Assembly (NCBI GenBank): GCA_903970295.1
Contig: CAJCHQ010000632.1
Span: forward strand, 1 to 8,207
From: Bryobacterales bacterium
GTDB taxonomy: Bacteria > Cyanobacteriota > Vampirovibrionia > Obscuribacterales > Obscuribacteraceae
Direction of reading: 5' to 3'
DNA: 8,207 bases
Part shown: in pieces, positions 1 through 7,757 of the stretch
Layout of the letters: each line of letters starts with the position of its first letter
How positions within the stretch are numbered: the first letter of the stretch is position 1
The notes under the pieces: generated by a model
What the model saw: only the letters and a program-made list of their open reading frames with translations
Databases searched by the model: none
Told to the model about the DNA's origin: nothing
Translations under genes and position numbers: made by a program

Positions 1-348
1 TTGCCCGTCAGTCACGTGCGGGATATGGGCGCCGATTTTGTCATCGCCGTGGATATAGACGAATACCTGACCGAACTGCCACTGACCACTTTTCGTAGAA
101 TTGGTTCAGTCAGCACCCAAGCCCTCAAGATTCAGTTGGCACAACAAGACGCGCTGCAGGGTCAGAAAGCGGATATCCTGATTCACCCAAACACAACTGG
201 AATCACTTTGATTTCACGCAAGAAAAGCGATGCCAGTCGCGGCATCGATGCCGGTATCGCCGCAGCCAGAGCGGCCATGCCCGAGATCAAGCGCAAATTG
301 TTAGCACTCGGTGTGACCCTTCCGGCCAATAATCAAACTATCAAGTGA
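1..348 (+). CDS. Patatin-like phospholipase, C-terminal part (5' end outside window)
   Basis: This is the C-terminal 115 residues of a protein that starts upstream of the window. The TTG at position 1 is probably an internal Leu codon, not a start. The opening residues PVSHVRDMGADFVIAVDI match the segment that follows the catalytic Asp-Gly motif in bacterial patatin-like (RssA-type) lipid acyl hydrolases, usually PV..AR.LGADxVIAVD. The GxSxG nucleophile motif and the catalytic Asp would lie upstream and cannot be checked. Later residues (LIHPNTTGITLIS, then an amphipathic RGIDAGIAAARAAMPEIKRKL helix) fit the family's usual ending, where a G-rich 'GxxAA' helix closes the domain. The stop TGA at 346-348 is followed after one base by the next gene, so the two are probably co-transcribed and translationally coupled. 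The family hydrolyses acyl esters of membrane lipids; the substrate here is unknown. Confidence 0.8.
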   Translation: MPVSHVRDMGADFVIAVDIDEYLTELPLTTFRRIGSVSTQALKIQLAQQDALQGQKADILIHPNTTGITLISRKKSDASRGIDAGIAAARAAMPEIKRKLLALGVTLPANNQTIK

Positions 349-349
349 G

Positions 350-1027
350 TTGATCTTGGCACTGATTTTTGCTCTCAGTTTATTGCCGTGCCTGATTATC
401 TGGATTGGCATGCATTTCGTCAAGAATGCGCTGATTACCTTGCTTGCTTATCACGTCATTTGTCTGATTCCGGCAATCATCTGGGGGCGAAAGCTGTGGC
501 GACGTGATTGGCGGCGACCAAAGCCTGAGCAATTATGCGCGCTTGTGCTGGCAGCTGCGGTCTTCAGCGTGGCCACGATTGGGTTGTACAAATTTACAGG
601 CGATTATTTGCTCGACAGCAGCCATGCCATCGCTGTTTTGAAAGAGCAGGGTTATCAGAAGGAAACTTTCTTGGCATTGAGCATCTACTTTGTTCTGGTC
701 AATCCTTTGTTGGAAGAATTGTTTTGGCGCGGGGTAGTCCTCAATCAGATCGAGCGACTGAAACCGCAAAACAAAAGCCTAGCGCTGCTTTGGTCTTCTT
801 TTGCTGCGGCTCTTTTTCATTATCCGATGCTTCGCCTTATTCTCTATCCTCCCGGTCCTGAAATTGGCGTCCTCGCTTTGACTGTCTACGGCGCTTTTCT
901 GGCTTTACTCTATAAGCGAACGTCTAATATCACTTTGTCCATCATTGCCCACGCTGGTTTGACTGATTTAGCGGTGATTATTCTGATCACTGCCTTGTTT
1001 GATCGTTTTTCGCTGTCGCCCTTTTAA
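350..1027 (+). CDS. CPBP-family intramembrane protease (CAAX-protease-like)
   Basis: A 225-residue, very hydrophobic protein with about six or seven membrane segments (roughly residues 3-23, 27-47, 62-82, 106-121, 145-165, 171-188, 196-216). The CPBP/Abi hallmark EExxxR is clear at residues 122-127 (EELFWR, in [14 protein letters not shown]). A second motif His is present at H157 (FAAALFHYP) and a third at H201 ([10 protein letters not shown]). The usual Phe four residues before the second His is Ala, and the usual Asn four residues after the third His is Thr, so motifs 2 and 3 are divergent. Members are metal-dependent intramembrane proteases of the Rce1 type, although many bacterial ones have no proven substrate. 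The TTG start at 350 lies one base after the preceding stop, with only a weak Shine-Dalgarno-like AAGTGAG, which fits translational coupling to the patatin gene. Confidence 0.82.
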   Translation: MILALIFALSLLPCLIIWIGMHFVKNALITLLAYHVICLIPAIIWGRKLWRRDWRRPKPEQLCALVLAAAVFSVATIGLYKFTGDYLLDSSHAIAVLKEQGYQKETFLALSIYFVLVNPLLEELFWRGVVLNQIERLKPQNKSLALLWSSFAAALFHYPMLRLILYPPGPEIGVLALTVYGAFLALLYKRTSNITLSIIAHAGLTDLAVIILITALFDRFSLSPF

Positions 1028-1054
1028 GTCAAATTAGAGCGGAAATTCTGCGAT

Positions 1055-1083
1055 TTGATCGACACCCCGATGACGGGTATTGT
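1055..1083 (+). promoter_or_regulatory. Candidate sigma70-type promoter for the APC permease gene
   Basis: TTGATC (1055-1060), a 17-base spacer and TATTGT (1078-1083) each match four of six consensus positions. The element lies about 70 bases upstream of the TTG start at 1153, in the 125-base gap after the CPBP gene. The match is moderate, and this is inference from spacing and sequence only. Confidence 0.35.
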
Positions 1084-1152
1084 TGTATCTGTGGGCAACT
1101 AGTCAAGCCTCAAACCAGGCAAATCTACCCCACAACCAACGGAAACAAGGCG

Positions 1153-3111
1153 TTGAACGAAAATACCAGTCAATCCGAGGCGAAGAAACAAAGCGACCGG
1201 CGAGCCCATAATCTGCGCAATCAAATGCGCCGCTGGTTGATCGAGGGAATTCGGCAGGATCACAAAGCCGTTGTCAAGCATCAATCCCCCTGGTGGAATG
1301 TGATGTGTTTGACCGGAGTCGACTATTTCTCGACGCTTGGATACCAGCCGGGTATTGCCTTTGTTGCCGCCGGCGTGCTCTCACCATTAGCGACTTTGAT
1401 CGTAGTCTTAGTGACTCTGTTCGGGCTGGTGCCGCTTTACGGACGCGTGGCCAAAGAAAGTCCGTTCGGACAAGGCAGCATCGCCATGCTCGAGCGTCTG
1501 GTGCCTGGCTGGAGAGGCAAGGCGATGATTCTGGTCCTGCTCGGTTTTGCGGCAACTGATTTCATCATCACAATTACACTTTCAGCGGCGGATGCGACAG
1601 CTCACATCATCACCAACCCCTGGGCCCCTATCTGGTTGCAGAACAAAATCGGCGTCACAATAATCATGCTTCTGATATTGGGAGGAGTATTTCTCAAGGG
1701 TTTCCGAGAAGCTATTGGTATCTCGGTTTTGTTGGTCGTGCTCTATCTCGCTTGCAACACAGTCGTGATTTGCGCGGGTTGCGACGAACTGTTGAAAAAT
1801 CCTACATTGCTCAGTGCCTGGACAGTCGACCTGACGACTTCTTACAAGTCAATCTTGATGATGATTGGCACTTCGGTCATTCTTTTCCCCAAATTAGCGC
1901 TGGGCATGTCCGGATTCGAAACCGGTGTCGCTGTTATGCCGCTGATCAAAGGAGCGGCAGACGACCAACCAGAGGCGCCAGCCGGTCGGATCAGAAATGC
2001 GCGCAGATTGCTCTTAGTGGCAGCCGTGATCATGGCCATTTATCTGATGTTTAGCGCTGTGATCACGACTGTTTTGATTCCACCACAACTTTTCCAACAT
2101 GGCGCTGAGGCGGATGGCAGAGCCCTGGCCTACCTGGCTCACAAACTTTGTGGCGAAGGCTTCGGCACTGTCTACGATGTGAGCACGATTCTCATTCTCT
2201 GGTTCGCTGGAGCTTCCGCCATGGCCGGGTTGCTCAACCTCGTGCCGCGCTATTTGCCCAGATTCGGCATGGCACCAGATTGGACCCGGGCCCAGAGACC
2301 GCTGGTGATCGTTTTCACGGTGATCACATTAGTCGTCACTCTGGTCTTCCGCGCCGATGTCGATGCCCAGGCAGGTGCTTATGCAACAGGCGTGCTCGTC
2401 CTTTTCACGTCCGCCGCCCTGGCTGTTGCCATGCGGGTCTGGAAAGAATCGGTCGGCAAACGCATCGGCTTCACCGCGATTTTGATTGTCTTCATTTACA
2501 CCACGATTGCCAACATCATCGAACGCCCGGAAGGTCTGCAAATTGCCTCTCTGTTTATCCTCGCCATTGTCGTCAGTTCGCTCATATCGCGCATGCTGCG
2601 CTCATTGGAGCTTCGCACTCAAACCGTCGAGCTGGATCAATTGAGCAAACAATTCCTCAAAGATTCGCTGCAGACTGCTGGTGGCATTTGTCTGCTCGCC
2701 CATCGTCCGGACGGCTCGACGAAATACGCGGAAAAAGAGCTGGAGACCCGCAAAATCCACAAACTAACGCTTGACGAGGCTTCCTTCGTCTTTCTAGAGA
2801 TGACCCTCACCGACCCTTCCGAATTCTCGGAAGAATGCCTCAAATTTAAAGGCGAAGAAATCGATGGATTCAGGATCATGCGCTGCCGCAGTTCAGCCAT
2901 TCCCAATGCCGTGGCGACTCTGTTACTGCATATTCGCGATACGACACAATGCATCCCGCATGCCTATTTTGGCTGGACGGAGGGTCACCCTCTGGGCTAT
3001 GTATTCAAATATATTTTCTTTGGCGAAGGTGAAACAGCGCCCGTGACCAGAGAGATTCTGCGCAAAATCGAGCCCGATCCAAAACGGCGGCCAGTCGTGA
3101 TTGTCGGCTAA
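1153..3111 (+). CDS. APC-superfamily permease with conserved cytosolic C-terminal domain
   Basis: A 652-residue transporter. The N-terminal 45 residues are charged and probably cytosolic. The core from about residue 47 to 480 contains roughly 11-12 hydrophobic segments, starting with [20 protein letters not shown], where the Gly-rich broken first helix of APC transporters is expected. [15 protein letters not shown] and [15 protein letters not shown] correspond to helices 2-3, and [16 protein letters not shown] to the APC helix-6 region. These landmarks align by eye with amino-acid/polyamine permeases and with the KimA-type potassium importers, so the substrate (amino acid or K+) is open. Residues about 490-652 form a soluble domain ending in [43 protein letters not shown]; from memory, this ending is conserved in a subfamily annotated only as 'APC family permease'. 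The TTG start is chosen because no standard start lies upstream in frame within the gap; GGAAACAAGG precedes it. ATG at 1225 is an alternative. It is probably transcribed from its own promoter. Confidence 0.85.
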   Translation: MNENTSQSEAKKQSDRRAHNLRNQMRRWLIEGIRQDHKAVVKHQSPWWNVMCLTGVDYFSTLGYQPGIAFVAAGVLSPLATLIVVLVTLFGLVPLYGRVAKESPFGQGSIAMLERLVPGWRGKAMILVLLGFAATDFIITITLSAADATAHIITNPWAPIWLQNKIGVTIIMLLILGGVFLKGFREAIGISVLLVVLYLACNTVVICAGCDELLKNPTLLSAWTVDLTTSYKSILMMIGTSVILFPKLALGMSGFETGVAVMPLIKGAADDQPEAPAGRIRNARRLLLVAAVIMAIYLMFSAVITTVLIPPQLFQHGAEADGRALAYLAHKLCGEGFGTVYDVSTILILWFAGASAMAGLLNLVPRYLPRFGMAPDWTRAQRPLVIVFTVITLVVTLVFRADVDAQAGAYATGVLVLFTSAALAVAMRVWKESVGKRIGFTAILIVFIYTTIANIIERPEGLQIASLFILAIVVSSLISRMLRSLELRTQTVELDQLSKQFLKDSLQTAGGICLLAHRPDGSTKYAEKELETRKIHKLTLDEASFVFLEMTLTDPSEFSEECLKFKGEEIDGFRIMRCRSSAIPNAVATLLLHIRDTTQCIPHAYFGWTEGHPLGYVFKYIFFGEGETAPVTREILRKIEPDPKRRPVVIVG

Positions 3112-3307
3112 GATAAAGCTCGAAAAACGATGTAAATCTCTTGCGGCCAGGCGCAAAACAGCAAGCAAGAAATGAAAAAAACAATACAATGAAAGTACAA
3201 GGGAACGGCGCACCAAGAGTGCGACTAACCTAGTGTCATCAGCCATCCCTGGCACCTGAACAAGAACACCGTGAGGCGAGCGATAATTCGGATTGATGAT
3301 CGTATTT

Positions 3308-3315
3308 AAAAAATT
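3308..3315 (-). terminator. U-run directly after tRNA-Leu, possible terminator
   Basis: On the minus strand the tRNA discriminator base is followed by AATTTTTTAAA, a run of six T (plus-strand A at 3308-3313). No separate hairpin precedes it, but the tightly folded tRNA itself could provide the upstream structure. Weak evidence. Confidence 0.3.
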
Positions 3316-3400
3316 TGCCGAAGGTCGGACTCGAACCGACACGGGGTTTAAGCCCCGGCTGATTTTGAGTCAGCTGCGTCTGCCATTTCGCCACTTCGGC
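3316..3400 (-). tRNA. tRNA-Leu (anticodon CAA)
   Basis: A complete 85-base class II tRNA can be folded by eye. The acceptor stem GCCGAAG/CTTCGGC is seven perfect pairs. The anticodon arm is GCTGA-CTCAAAA-TCAGC, giving anticodon CAA, which reads UUG. The long variable arm GGGG-CTTAAA-CCCC is typical of tRNA-Leu. The T arm is GTCGG-TTCGAGT-CCGAC and the discriminator base is A. CCA is not encoded (the next bases are AAT), so it must be added after transcription. Its 5' end is 20 bases from the start codon of the divergent pyroglutamyl-peptidase gene. Confidence 0.97.
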
Positions 3401-3410
3401 ACGAGGGTTC

Positions 3411-3437
3411 ATTCTACACCATGGTGAATATGTCCAA
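3411..3437 (-). promoter_or_regulatory. Candidate tRNA-Leu promoter, overlapping the pcp start
   Basis: On the minus strand TAGAAT (plus positions 3416-3411, five of six matches) sits 10 bases before the tRNA 5' end, which would give a very short leader. TTGGAC (3437-3432) lies 15 bases further upstream and is a weak -35. The element overlaps the first codons of the divergent gene at 3421. Confidence 0.5.
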
Positions 3438-4332
3438 CCGAGCGTCTTTGCTCCAAAGCAAACAAAGTGGCAAAAATGAGCGCCCGTCGAGAGTGCGCTG
3501 CATTATCACGGGCTTCAATACTTTTGGCAGCAATACTGGCAATCCCTCTGAATTGGTAGTCAGGGCCTTGCCAGATCACGTCAAGGTGCCGGGATTCGAA
3601 GCGCCCATAGTGTTGCAAAATGTTGTTCTGCCCACCTGCTGTAATGGCGCTTGGGATCTGTTGGAACCGATTCTTGCTGATACACGTTATGCGCAAACGA
3701 TTCTAATTATGCTCGGGCAGGGGCTGACAACTCCCCGCGCCCGCCCAAACCTCGAGCGAGTGGCTCTCAATATCAGGCACTATCGCATTCAAGACAATTA
3801 TGGTCACACTTATGATGAGGAAGAAATCCAGCCAGGGCCGCTTGCTCTGAAAACTGAATTTCCGCTGCCGGCGCTGGTCGAACACTTGAAAAAGCTCGGT
3901 TTGCCGGCCAAAACCTCTCACCACGCCGGGACTTTTGTTTGCAACGATCTTTATTACCGATGCCTGGCTTACCAAACCGAGCACGGCAACCCGGCCTTGA
4001 CCTTTTTCATGCACATCCCCAAAGTCGATGCCTACGCCAGCACCATCAAGACCGAGGGCGGGCGCAAGATGAAGAACCTGATCACAGGTCCGGGCAGCCG
4101 GGCCAGGAGATTGGAATTGCTCACGACAGTGGTCATGGAAGCGATCAAATTCTCAGCGGATGAATTGCTCCAGGCTGGCTACATGTCTCGCGTCAACGCT
4201 GAGGCAAGATTCAACGCCGCTGTCAAAAATTTGCCCTCAATGGAAATTACTGGAGTGCACGCCAAACCGGCCGCCAAAGCCAGCGCGAGCAGCACTGGCG
4301 CTGACACTGCTGACGGGGCTCAGAAACATTGA
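3421..4332 (+). CDS. pcp: Pyroglutamyl-peptidase I-like cysteine peptidase (family C15)
   Basis: A 303-residue protein whose core (about residues 25-245) matches pyroglutamyl peptidase I, which removes N-terminal pyroglutamate from peptides in the cytosol. All three expected catalytic residues are visible: Glu112 in PNLERVALN, Cys174 in HHAGTFVCNDLYY, and His198 in FFMHIPKVD. The opening RCIITGFNTFGSNTGNPSE matches the family's 'TGFxPFGxxxxNPS' start. Typical members are near 215 residues. This one has a polar N-terminal extension of about 25 residues and a C-terminal extension of about 55 residues ending in a low-complexity Ala/Ser/Lys tail. No signal peptide is evident. Start choice is uncertain: ATG at 3421, GTG at 3424 and ATG at 3430 are in frame, and the only SD-like sequence (GAGGG, 3403-3407) is 13 bases from the first, which is long. 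It is divergent from tRNA-Leu with a 20-base gap, so its transcript must begin inside or antisense to the tRNA, or be nearly leaderless. Confidence 0.88.
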   Translation: MVNMSNRASLLQSKQSGKNERPSRVRCIITGFNTFGSNTGNPSELVVRALPDHVKVPGFEAPIVLQNVVLPTCCNGAWDLLEPILADTRYAQTILIMLGQGLTTPRARPNLERVALNIRHYRIQDNYGHTYDEEEIQPGPLALKTEFPLPALVEHLKKLGLPAKTSHHAGTFVCNDLYYRCLAYQTEHGNPALTFFMHIPKVDAYASTIKTEGGRKMKNLITGPGSRARRLELLTTVVMEAIKFSADELLQAGYMSRVNAEARFNAAVKNLPSMEITGVHAKPAAKASASSTGADTADGAQKH

Positions 4333-4372
4333 ATTTGCCGGAAGAGATTCTCGTTCCCGAACTAACAACGGC

Positions 4373-4378
4373 TATAAT
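4373..4378 (+). promoter_or_regulatory. Isolated perfect -10 hexamer
   Basis: TATAAT lies in the 168-base gap between the pcp gene and the end of the zinc-binding gene. I find no convincing -35 at 16-19 bases upstream and no plus-strand gene starts in the next 450 bases. It could drive a small RNA or be chance. Otherwise the gap 4333-4500 holds only a short imperfect hairpin (CTTTGTTG / CGGCAAAG) near 4395-4423 and nothing I recognise. Confidence 0.2.
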
Positions 4379-4500
4379 CTGAACCGTCTTCTATCTTTGT
4401 TGGCAAGGGCGCACGGCAAAGAAGTATGGAAGCGAAGCGATAATGCGGTCAGCTTGAAACGTTCGTCGGTACGCCACCGCAGATAGGAATTTCCCTGACT

Positions 4501-4842
4501 CTAAATCACTTTCGGGGTCTTGCACCAGGAATCGCGATTGGTCGTACAACGCACGCATTGTTTGCGTGATTGGCTGTAGCAGCCTGCGCAGACTTCTTTA
4601 CCGCATTGAGAACAAGCGAATTTGCTACCACCCGGGAATGAAGGCACACCGGCCACCAATTCGTGCACAGGCTTGCCGCAAACGTTGCATGTACCAAGCA
4701 AACTATTGCCGGACTGTGGTGAGATATTCATGATTTTATTGATCCTTTGCGCGAGGTTATAAACTTGGTTCGCGCGCGGCTCTCTATCGGGTTTACCCGG
4801 AGAAAGGAGTCGATCGATGGCGCGGTGGAGATTGAGTTCCAT
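4501..4842 (-). CDS. Small zinc-binding protein with four CxxC pairs
   Basis: A 113-residue protein of unknown function. Its C-terminal half carries four CxxC pairs: C52-C55 (CNVCGKPVH), C77-C80 (CSQCGKEV), C85-C88 (CAGC) and C96-C99 (CVRC), plus C107 and H60. The number and spacing fit two zinc sites in a zinc-ribbon or cross-brace (RING/FYVE/LIM-like) fold, but I do not recognise a specific family. The first 37 residues are predicted helical and polar (LHRAIDRLLSP, VYNLAQRINKI). No good Shine-Dalgarno precedes the ATG at 4842. An internal ATG at 4731 with AAAGGA 11 bases upstream would give a 76-residue protein that keeps all the cysteines and would free the glpK promoter region from coding sequence. 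The gene is divergent from glpK. The regular cysteine pattern makes a real gene likely; the start is uncertain. Confidence 0.68.
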   Translation of the reverse strand: MELNLHRAIDRLLSPGKPDREPRANQVYNLAQRINKIMNISPQSGNSLLGTCNVCGKPVHELVAGVPSFPGGSKFACSQCGKEVCAGCYSQSRKQCVRCTTNRDSWCKTPKVI

Positions 4843-4860
4843 ACACTAAAAGAATAGAAT
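4832..4860 (+). promoter_or_regulatory. Sigma70-type promoter for glpK
   Basis: TTGAGT (4832-4837), exactly 17 bases, then TAGAAT (4855-4860): four and five of six consensus matches at the ideal spacing. Predicted transcription start is near 4867, leaving a leader of about 18 bases before the ATG at 4885. The -35 overlaps the first codons of the divergent zinc-binding gene if that gene starts at 4842. Confidence 0.62.
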
Positions 4861-4884
4861 TTCTGGACCCATCAGGTGCAAACA

Positions 4885-6408
4885 ATGAAAGACGCCATAC
4901 TCAGTATTGATCAGGGGACAACAAGTTGTCGAGCAATCGTCTTCAATCCTGAAGGCAAACCGCTAGGGGTAGGTCAGCAGGAATTTAAACAATATTTTCC
5001 GCAACCAGGCTGGGTCGAGCACGATGCCAGCGAAATTCTCTCCGTCCAGATTAAGTGCATCAAGGAATCGATCGTCAACGCCGCCGTTAAGCCAACCGAT
5101 ATCGCTTGCGTCGGCGTCACCAATCAGCGCGAGACAACCGTCGTTTGGAACCGCAAAACCGGCAAGCCGATTCATCCGGCGATTGTGTGGCAGTGCCGCC
5201 GCACCCAGGAAGCAGCACAAAAGCTGAAAGTAGATGCTGAGTGGTTCAGACTGAAGACCGGATTGGTACCGGATGCCTATTTTTCTGGTCCCAAGATCGC
5301 CTGGATCCTCGATCGGGTTGAGGGTGCCCGCCAATTGGCAGCAAAAGGAGAGTTGGCGTTTGGCACAATCGACACCTGGCTGATCTGGAATCTGACCAGA
5401 GAACAAAATCATTTGACCGAGCCAAGCAATGCATCGCGGACGATGCTATTCAGTATCAATAATCTGGACTGGGATCCTGACTTGCTGGAACGAGTCAATG
5501 TGCCCCAATCGATGATGCCAAAGGTAGTGGCTTCCAATGCCAACTTCGGCACCACGCGAAGTGATTTGCTCGGCTTCGAGGCACCAATTTTGAGCGACCT
5601 CGGTGACCAGCAAGCAGCACTTTTTGGACAGGGATGTTTTGACCCCGGCATGGCCAAATGCACTTACGGCACGGGCAGTTTTCTTCTAGCAAATATCGGC
5701 TCGAAAGTGATATTTACGCCAGGCATGCTTTCCACAGTCGGCTGGAAACTTGAGAACGAAAATCCTGTTTACGCCCTCGAAGGCGCGAGCTTCGTTGCGG
5801 GAGCGGCGATTCAGTGGTTGCGCGATGGTCTGGAAATAATCGAGTCCAGCGATCAAGCCGAAGAGCTGGCGCTTTCGATATCATCAAACGAAGGCGTTTA
5901 TTTTGTCCCGGCTCTGGCGGGACTGGGCTCTCCCTGGTGGAATTCAGATGTGCGCGGAACCATCGTCGGATTAACACGTGGCAGTGGCAAAGCACATCTG
6001 GTGCGAGCAGCAATTGAGGCAATGACTTATCAAGTCGCCGATATCGCTCAAGACATGAAAGATCATGGTCGACCAATTTCGCAATTGCGCGTCGACGGCG
6101 GTGCCACAAAGAATAAGTTTCTCGTGCAATTTCAAGCCGATCTACTGGGTGTGCCTGTTCTCAAATCGGCTCAAACAGAATCTACGGCCTGGGGCGTTGC
6201 CGCTCTTGCCGGTATCAAATGCGGTGTCATCCGCGATGTGGCTCGAGTGTCCGATTGCTGGTCGCACGATTACTCGGTGAAACCAAAAAATGATCGCAAA
6301 CAAGAATATGTCGGCTGGCATCGAGCATTGAAAGCCGCCTTCGCCGCGGCTAAGAGTGATGAATCGGAAGTAAAAGTGGCAGCCGACGGGCAGCATATGG
6401 TGGTGTAG
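4885..6408 (+). CDS. glpK: Glycerol kinase
   Basis: Catalyses ATP-dependent phosphorylation of glycerol to sn-glycerol 3-phosphate in the cytosol, the entry step for glycerol use and lipid backbone supply. The 507-residue product is near full family length (about 500). FGGY-family landmarks run in order from the ATG at 4885: SIDQGTTSCRAIVF (phosphate-binding loop, N-terminal domain), GWVEHDASEI, VGVTNQRETTVVW with glycerol-contacting R82-E83, PDAYFSGPKIAWIL with Y132, GTIDTWLIWNLT, GDQQAALFGQ with D241-Q242, KCTYGTGSF, and VDGGATKNKF plus TESTAWGVAALAG in the C-terminal ATPase domain. ATG 4885 is preferred over GTG 4876 because AGG at 4873-4875 lies at a usable distance. The activation-loop His that is phosphorylated by HPr in Firmicute enzymes (YHFFG context) is absent; the loop reads RSDLLGFEAP. 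No glpF or glpD is adjacent in the window. Confidence 0.97.
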   Translation: MKDAILSIDQGTTSCRAIVFNPEGKPLGVGQQEFKQYFPQPGWVEHDASEILSVQIKCIKESIVNAAVKPTDIACVGVTNQRETTVVWNRKTGKPIHPAIVWQCRRTQEAAQKLKVDAEWFRLKTGLVPDAYFSGPKIAWILDRVEGARQLAAKGELAFGTIDTWLIWNLTREQNHLTEPSNASRTMLFSINNLDWDPDLLERVNVPQSMMPKVVASNANFGTTRSDLLGFEAPILSDLGDQQAALFGQGCFDPGMAKCTYGTGSFLLANIGSKVIFTPGMLSTVGWKLENENPVYALEGASFVAGAAIQWLRDGLEIIESSDQAEELALSISSNEGVYFVPALAGLGSPWWNSDVRGTIVGLTRGSGKAHLVRAAIEAMTYQVADIAQDMKDHGRPISQLRVDGGATKNKFLVQFQADLLGVPVLKSAQTESTAWGVAALAGIKCGVIRDVARVSDCWSHDYSVKPKNDRKQEYVGWHRALKAAFAAAKSDESEVKVAADGQHMVV

Positions 6409-6420
6409 AACTATACGCCT

Positions 6421-6452
6421 AGCAGCCAAATCGAAAGCAGAATTGGCCTGCT
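6421..6452 (+). terminator. Weak hairpin after glpK, possible terminator
   Basis: AGCAGCC (6421-6427) can pair with GGCCTGCT (6445-6452) with one bulged base and a 17-base loop, 12 bases after the glpK stop. No T-run follows, so it is not a standard intrinsic terminator. Low confidence. Confidence 0.22.
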
Positions 6453-6498
6453 GCGAGTGTGATTTGCAATGAGCTGTCGCGATGGCACATTGATATAA

Positions 6499-6514
6499 AT
6501 GTTGTCAACAACAT
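6499..6514. promoter_or_regulatory. 16-base palindrome, candidate operator
   Basis: ATGTTGT-CA-ACAACAT is a perfect inverted repeat with seven-base arms and a two-base centre. It lies 16 bases upstream of the candidate -35 for the aldo/keto reductase gene. Copies of ACATTG flank it at 6487-6492, 6516-6521 and 6528-6533. The symmetry and position suggest a binding site for a dimeric regulator, possibly an activator since it lies upstream of the promoter. The regulator is not in the window. Confidence 0.45.
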
Positions 6515-6530
6515 CACATTGCTTGAAACA

Positions 6531-6559
6531 TTGCCCCCCATAAACCAATTCGCTGTAAT
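6531..6559 (+). promoter_or_regulatory. Candidate sigma70-type promoter for the aldo/keto reductase
   Basis: TTGCCC (6531-6536), 17 bases, TGTAAT (6554-6559): four and five of six matches. The predicted start near 6566 would make a leader of about 98 bases before the reductase ATG at 6664. That leader would begin almost exactly at the ATG of a 27-codon ORF at 6568. Confidence 0.45.
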
Positions 6560-6567
6560 CTGAAAAG

Positions 6568-6651
6568 ATGATCGATTCTCAATCACAGCCATTGGCTTTC
6601 CCGGAGATTCTCAATAGCAATTCGTATTGGTATTCGGCCCGAACAGAATAA
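6568..6651 (+). CDS. Possible 27-residue leader ORF upstream of the aldo/keto reductase
   Basis: ATG at 6568 opens a short frame (MIDSQSQPLAF, ending SYWYSARTE) that stops 12 bases before the reductase start. It has only a weak GAAAAG upstream, but the predicted transcription start is about two bases before its ATG, so it could be translated as a leaderless ORF. It contains a ten-base direct repeat, GATTCTCAAT, at 6574-6583 and 6606-6615. No known peptide family is recognised, and a chance ORF of this length is quite possible. Confidence 0.25.
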   Translation: MIDSQSQPLAFPEILNSNSYWYSARTE

Positions 6652-6663
6652 GCGGAGCAAATC

Positions 6664-7650
<987 letters not shown>

Positions 7651-7712
7651 AATGGCAAACCAGACCTTGTGCCGACTTCAATCTGTCGATTTTCCCGTTT
7701 TGAGTTGTTGAT

Positions 7713-7748
7713 TTCGATTTGACTTCGACTTGTCGATTTCGACTTCGA
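7713..7748. repeat. Degenerate TTCGA repeat cluster upstream of the release-factor gene
   Basis: TTCGA occurs at 7713, 7724, 7738 and 7744, mostly within TTCGAYTT units, forming a low-complexity T/C/G-rich stretch. It includes the small inverted repeat GTCGATTTCGAC (7732-7743), which overlaps the candidate -35. Spacing is irregular (11, 14 and 6 bases), so it is not a clean tandem repeat. Confidence 0.4.
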
Positions 7749-7757
7749 TGTTATAAT
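7730..7757 (+). promoter_or_regulatory. Strong extended -10 promoter for the release-factor gene
   Basis: A perfect TATAAT (7752-7757) is preceded by TG at the extended -10 position (TGTTATAAT). TTGTCG (7730-7735) lies 16 bases upstream as a moderate -35. The predicted start near 7763-7764 leaves a leader of about 22 bases containing the GGAGG Shine-Dalgarno site at 7773-7777. Confidence 0.65.

Noticed and set aside
2148..2774. 208-codon plus-strand ORF inside the permease gene
   Set aside because: Arg/His/Cys-rich out-of-frame shadow of the permease coding sequence.
3209..3223. Hairpin CGCAC-CAAGA-GTGCG between the permease and the tRNA
   Set aside because: Only five pairs and no following T-run, so it does not qualify as a terminator. 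The rest of 3112-3315 shows nothing recognisable.
2923..3342. 139-codon minus-strand ORF
   Set aside because: It runs through the tRNA-Leu gene and antisense to the conserved end of the APC permease; no family resemblance.
4160..4486. 108-codon plus-strand ORF overlapping the end of the peptidase gene
   Set aside because: About half overlaps the real gene in another frame; its sequence is basic and featureless and has no SD.
4817..4849. Ten-codon plus-strand ORF (MARWRLSSIH) with an excellent SD (AAAGGAG, seven bases away), upstream of glpK
   Set aside because: It lies upstream of the predicted glpK transcription start near 4867 and inside the minus-strand zinc-protein gene, so it would not be a leader peptide of glpK. 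Too short to support alone.
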